Shown here one piece after another: positions 6,158 to 7,389 of a stretch of DNA of 7,389 nucleotides (position 1 is the stretch's first letter; each line of letters starts with the position of its first letter). This DNA comes from a bacterium HR39. Lineage in GTDB: Bacteria; Pseudomonadota; Alphaproteobacteria; Geminicoccales; Geminicoccaceae. Both the position numbers and the translations under genes were made by a program. The stretch spans positions 1 through 7,389 of the forward strand of contig BEIP01000058.1 of assembly GCA_002898955.1 (NCBI GenBank), read 5' to 3'. The notes beneath the pieces were generated by a model. The model had not been told where the DNA came from, did no database searches, and worked only from the letters and a program-made list of their open reading frames with translations.

Positions 6158-7200
6158 GTCCGGTCGCTGTACTTCGCGATCAGCTCACGGGCGGTCTTCA
6201 CGAGCTCGCGGCCGGGCAGGCCCTGGCCCTCCACCTCCGCGATCCAGCGCTCGACCACCGGCTCCAGCGCCGTCTCGAAGGCGGCGGTCTCCTCGGCGCC
6301 CAGCCCGATGTGCTGGACGCCGGCCTTCAGGGCCACGTCCACCCCCACCTTCTCCTCGGCCCACCAGCGCCGGCCGACCTCCGCCCACCACTCGGCGGTG
6401 GAGGCGTCGCGGAACGCCTTCTGGATGTCGGGCGGCAGGCTGTCCCAGCGCGCCTTGTTCATGGTCACCTGGAAGGTGGTGGTGCCGAGCCGCGTGCCGT
6501 TCTCGAGCTCGATCAGGTACTTCACGAGCTGCTGCAGGCGCAGGGAGGGAATGATCTCGAAGGGCAGCAGCATGCCGTCGATCACGCCCTTCTGCAACGC
6601 CTGCGGCACGTCAGGCACCGGCATGGCCACCGGCGCGGCACCCAGCGCCTCCAGCACCCAGGCGCCGGTGCGGGTGGGAATGCGCATGCGCAGCCCCCGA
6701 AGGTCCTCGGGCCGGCGCACGGGTTTCTCGCGCATGTGGATGGCCTGGCCGGCGTGCACGTGGAGGAACATGACCTCCATGCCGCGGTAGTCGTCGCTCA
6801 GCCACTCCCGCAGCATGTCGTGCATGGCGAGATTCGTCGCCACCGGGTTGTTCCGGTAGACGAAGGGCAGCTCGAACACCTCGGTGCGCGGGAACTGGCC
6901 CGGCGTGTAGCCGTTCACCGTCCAGATCAGGTCCACCACGCCGTCGCGCACCTGCTGGACGAGCTCCGGCGGGCGACCGCCGAGGGTCATGGACGGATAG
7001 ATCTCGATCTTCACCCGTCCGCCCGAGAGCTCCTCCACCCGCCGCGCCCACGGCTCCAGCATGTTGCGCTGGGCGGGCGACTGGGCGGGGAGGAAGTGGT
7101 GGAGCTTGAAAGTGAACTCGGCGGCCCGTGCGCTCCTGCGCGCGAAGGCGGCGAGCGGCAGGGCGACGGCGGTGCTGGCGAGGAACTCGCGACGCTTCAT
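6154..7200 (-). CDS. dctP: TRAP transporter periplasmic solute-binding protein, DctP family, probable Tat substrate
   Basis: This 348-residue binding protein captures the substrate in the periplasm and delivers it to DctQM. The N-terminus MKRREFLAS carries a twin-arginine-type motif (RREFL), a moderately hydrophobic stretch and an alanine-rich cleavage region (ARA-AEF, about residue 26), which suggests Tat export already folded. The mature protein begins FKLHHFLPAQSP, typical of DctP proteins. The hallmark region LRGLRMRIPT (168-177) supplies Arg173, equivalent to the arginine that salt-bridges the ligand carboxylate in characterised DctP and SiaP proteins, so an organic acid ligand is likely. 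LQKGVIDGM (202-210) is another family motif. ATG at 7198-7200 was chosen because GAGGAGGGGAG lies 9 bases upstream and it gives a clean signal peptide. The longer frame to 7335 adds only Arg/Pro-rich leader sequence. It is the first gene of the apparent operon and ends in an ATGA overlap with dctQ. Confidence 0.94.
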   Translation of the reverse strand: MKRREFLASTAVALPLAAFARRSARAAEFTFKLHHFLPAQSPAQRNMLEPWARRVEELSGGRVKIEIYPSMTLGGRPPELVQQVRDGVVDLIWTVNGYTPGQFPRTEVFELPFVYRNNPVATNLAMHDMLREWLSDDYRGMEVMFLHVHAGQAIHMREKPVRRPEDLRGLRMRIPTRTGAWVLEALGAAPVAMPVPDVPQALQKGVIDGMLLPFEIIPSLRLQQLVKYLIELENGTRLGTTTFQVTMNKARWDSLPPDIQKAFRDASTAEWWAEVGRRWWAEEKVGVDVALKAGVQHIGLGAEETAAFETALEPVVERWIAEVEGQGLPGRELVKTARELIAKYSDRT

Positions 7201-7209
7201 CTCCGTGCA

Positions 7210-7220
7210 CTCCCCTCCTC
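7210..7220 (-). promoter_or_regulatory. ribosome binding site of dctP
   Basis: GAGGAGGGGAG on the - strand is a strong purine-rich Shine-Dalgarno, 9 bases before the ATG at 7200. It starts one base after the large palindrome at 7222-7247, so folding of that palindrome in the mRNA could affect access of the ribosome. Confidence 0.75.
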
Positions 7221-7221
7221 G

Positions 7222-7247
7222 GGCCGGAGCTCCGCGGAGCCCCGGCC
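7222..7247. repeat. 26-bp near-perfect palindrome in the dctP leader
   Basis: Twelve of the thirteen base pairs match. The core GCTCCGCGGAGC (7229-7240) is a perfect 12-bp palindrome, flanked by GGCCGG (7222-7227) and CCGGCC (7242-7247), with one A/C mismatch between core and flanks. It lies 22 bases upstream of the dctP ATG and immediately next to its ribosome binding site. No T-run follows, so it is not an intrinsic terminator. It may be an operator or an mRNA hairpin that limits translation. Confidence 0.6.
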
Positions 7248-7276
7248 GGTCCGATGGCCCGGTCGGCCGGCACGGG

Positions 7277-7287
7277 CGTACGGTACG
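7277..7287. promoter_or_regulatory. possible operator: palindrome CGTAC G GTACG
   Basis: This is a perfect 11-bp palindrome with GTAC half-sites around a single central base, widened by GGG on the left and CCC on the right with one extra base (7274-7291). It sits about 77-87 bases upstream of the dctP start. Odd-centred palindromes with such half-sites are common operators for dimeric helix-turn-helix regulators. No regulator gene is in the window to match it, so this is a suggestion only. Confidence 0.3.
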
Positions 7288-7389
7288 ACCCGGCGGACAC
7301 CGCCGCAAGGGCGCGACCGTGACCGACAGGCGCACACGTTCGCGATTTTCGCACGATGTGTCCGATCAGCGGACGGTCGCCGGCCGTCA

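Larger units (their letters stand above)
7201..7389 (-). promoter_or_regulatory. leader / upstream region of the dctPQM operon with several inverted repeats
   Basis: This 189-bp stretch holds no convincing gene and should contain the operon promoter. I could not find a clear sigma-70 -35/-10 pair; the best candidate (TTGCGG with a GTACCG about 16 bases on, - strand) is weak. It does hold several inverted repeats: 7222-7247, 7277-7287 (CGTAC G GTACG), 7291-7305 (CGGCGG ACA CCGCCG), 7342-7352 (GCGA TTT TCGC) and 7360-7374 (GTCCG ATCAG CGGAC). One or more may be regulator binding sites. The part around 7336-7360 is the least GC-rich in the region and is a reasonable place for a promoter. Confidence 0.5.

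Noticed and set aside
5672..6790. 372-residue open frame on the + strand spanning dctQ and dctP
   Set aside because: It crosses the boundary of two well-supported genes on the other strand and has no coherent domain.
7201..7335. N-terminal extension of the dctP frame
   Set aside because: It would bury the Tat-type signal peptide in the interior. The ATG at 7200 has a strong ribosome binding site.
7372..7388. Inverted repeat GACGG...CCGTC at the window edge, and a possible TGA (- strand) at 7387-7389 ending an upstream gene
   Set aside because: The arms are only 5 bp in GC-rich DNA and the sequence stops here, so neither a terminator nor an upstream gene end can be supported.
1..7389. RNA genes, CRISPR arrays, insertion sequences, toxin-antitoxin or phage elements
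   Set aside because: I looked for tandem repeats, terminal inverted repeats, tRNA-like cloverleaf ends and transposase motifs and saw none. Nearly all of the window is accounted for by seven ordinary genes.

Overview
The window is very GC-rich DNA with dense, closely packed genes. The protein families (TRAP transporter, type I secretion adaptor, histidine kinase with an HDLRNML-type H-box, Tat-exported binding protein) point to a Gram-negative proteobacterium, most likely an alphaproteobacterium. That placement is inferred from family resemblance and composition, not from a marker gene.

Layout. From 1 to 732 on the + strand is the C-terminal part of a HlyD-family membrane fusion protein; its start lies outside the window. 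Everything else is on the - strand and reads from right to left: a leader region with several palindromes (7201-7389); a TRAP solute-binding protein (dctP type, 6154-7200); the small membrane subunit (dctQ type, 5648-6157); the large permease subunit (dctM type, 4290-5651); a thiamine-diphosphate-dependent enzyme (2573-4285); a membrane sensor histidine kinase (1117-2523); and a small lipoprotein (719-1120). The lipoprotein gene runs tail-to-tail into the HlyD gene with a 14-bp overlap.

How it fits together. The stop of each gene overlaps the start of the next by 4 bp at three junctions (dctP/dctQ, dctQ/dctM, kinase/lipoprotein), and dctM and the TPP enzyme are 4 bp apart. dctP through the TPP enzyme therefore look like one transcription unit. 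The kinase follows after 49 bp and could belong to it. The reading I favour is an uptake and catabolism module: DctPQM imports an organic acid driven by an ion gradient, and the cytoplasmic TPP enzyme decarboxylates or ligates a 2-oxo acid that is the imported compound or derives from it. The kinase may sense the substrate or a related signal, but no response regulator is present. The substrate cannot be determined from the sequence. The families are known; what deserves a second look is their combination, the active-site signature of the TPP enzyme and the structured leader. I found no RNA genes, insertion sequences, CRISPR arrays or phage elements.
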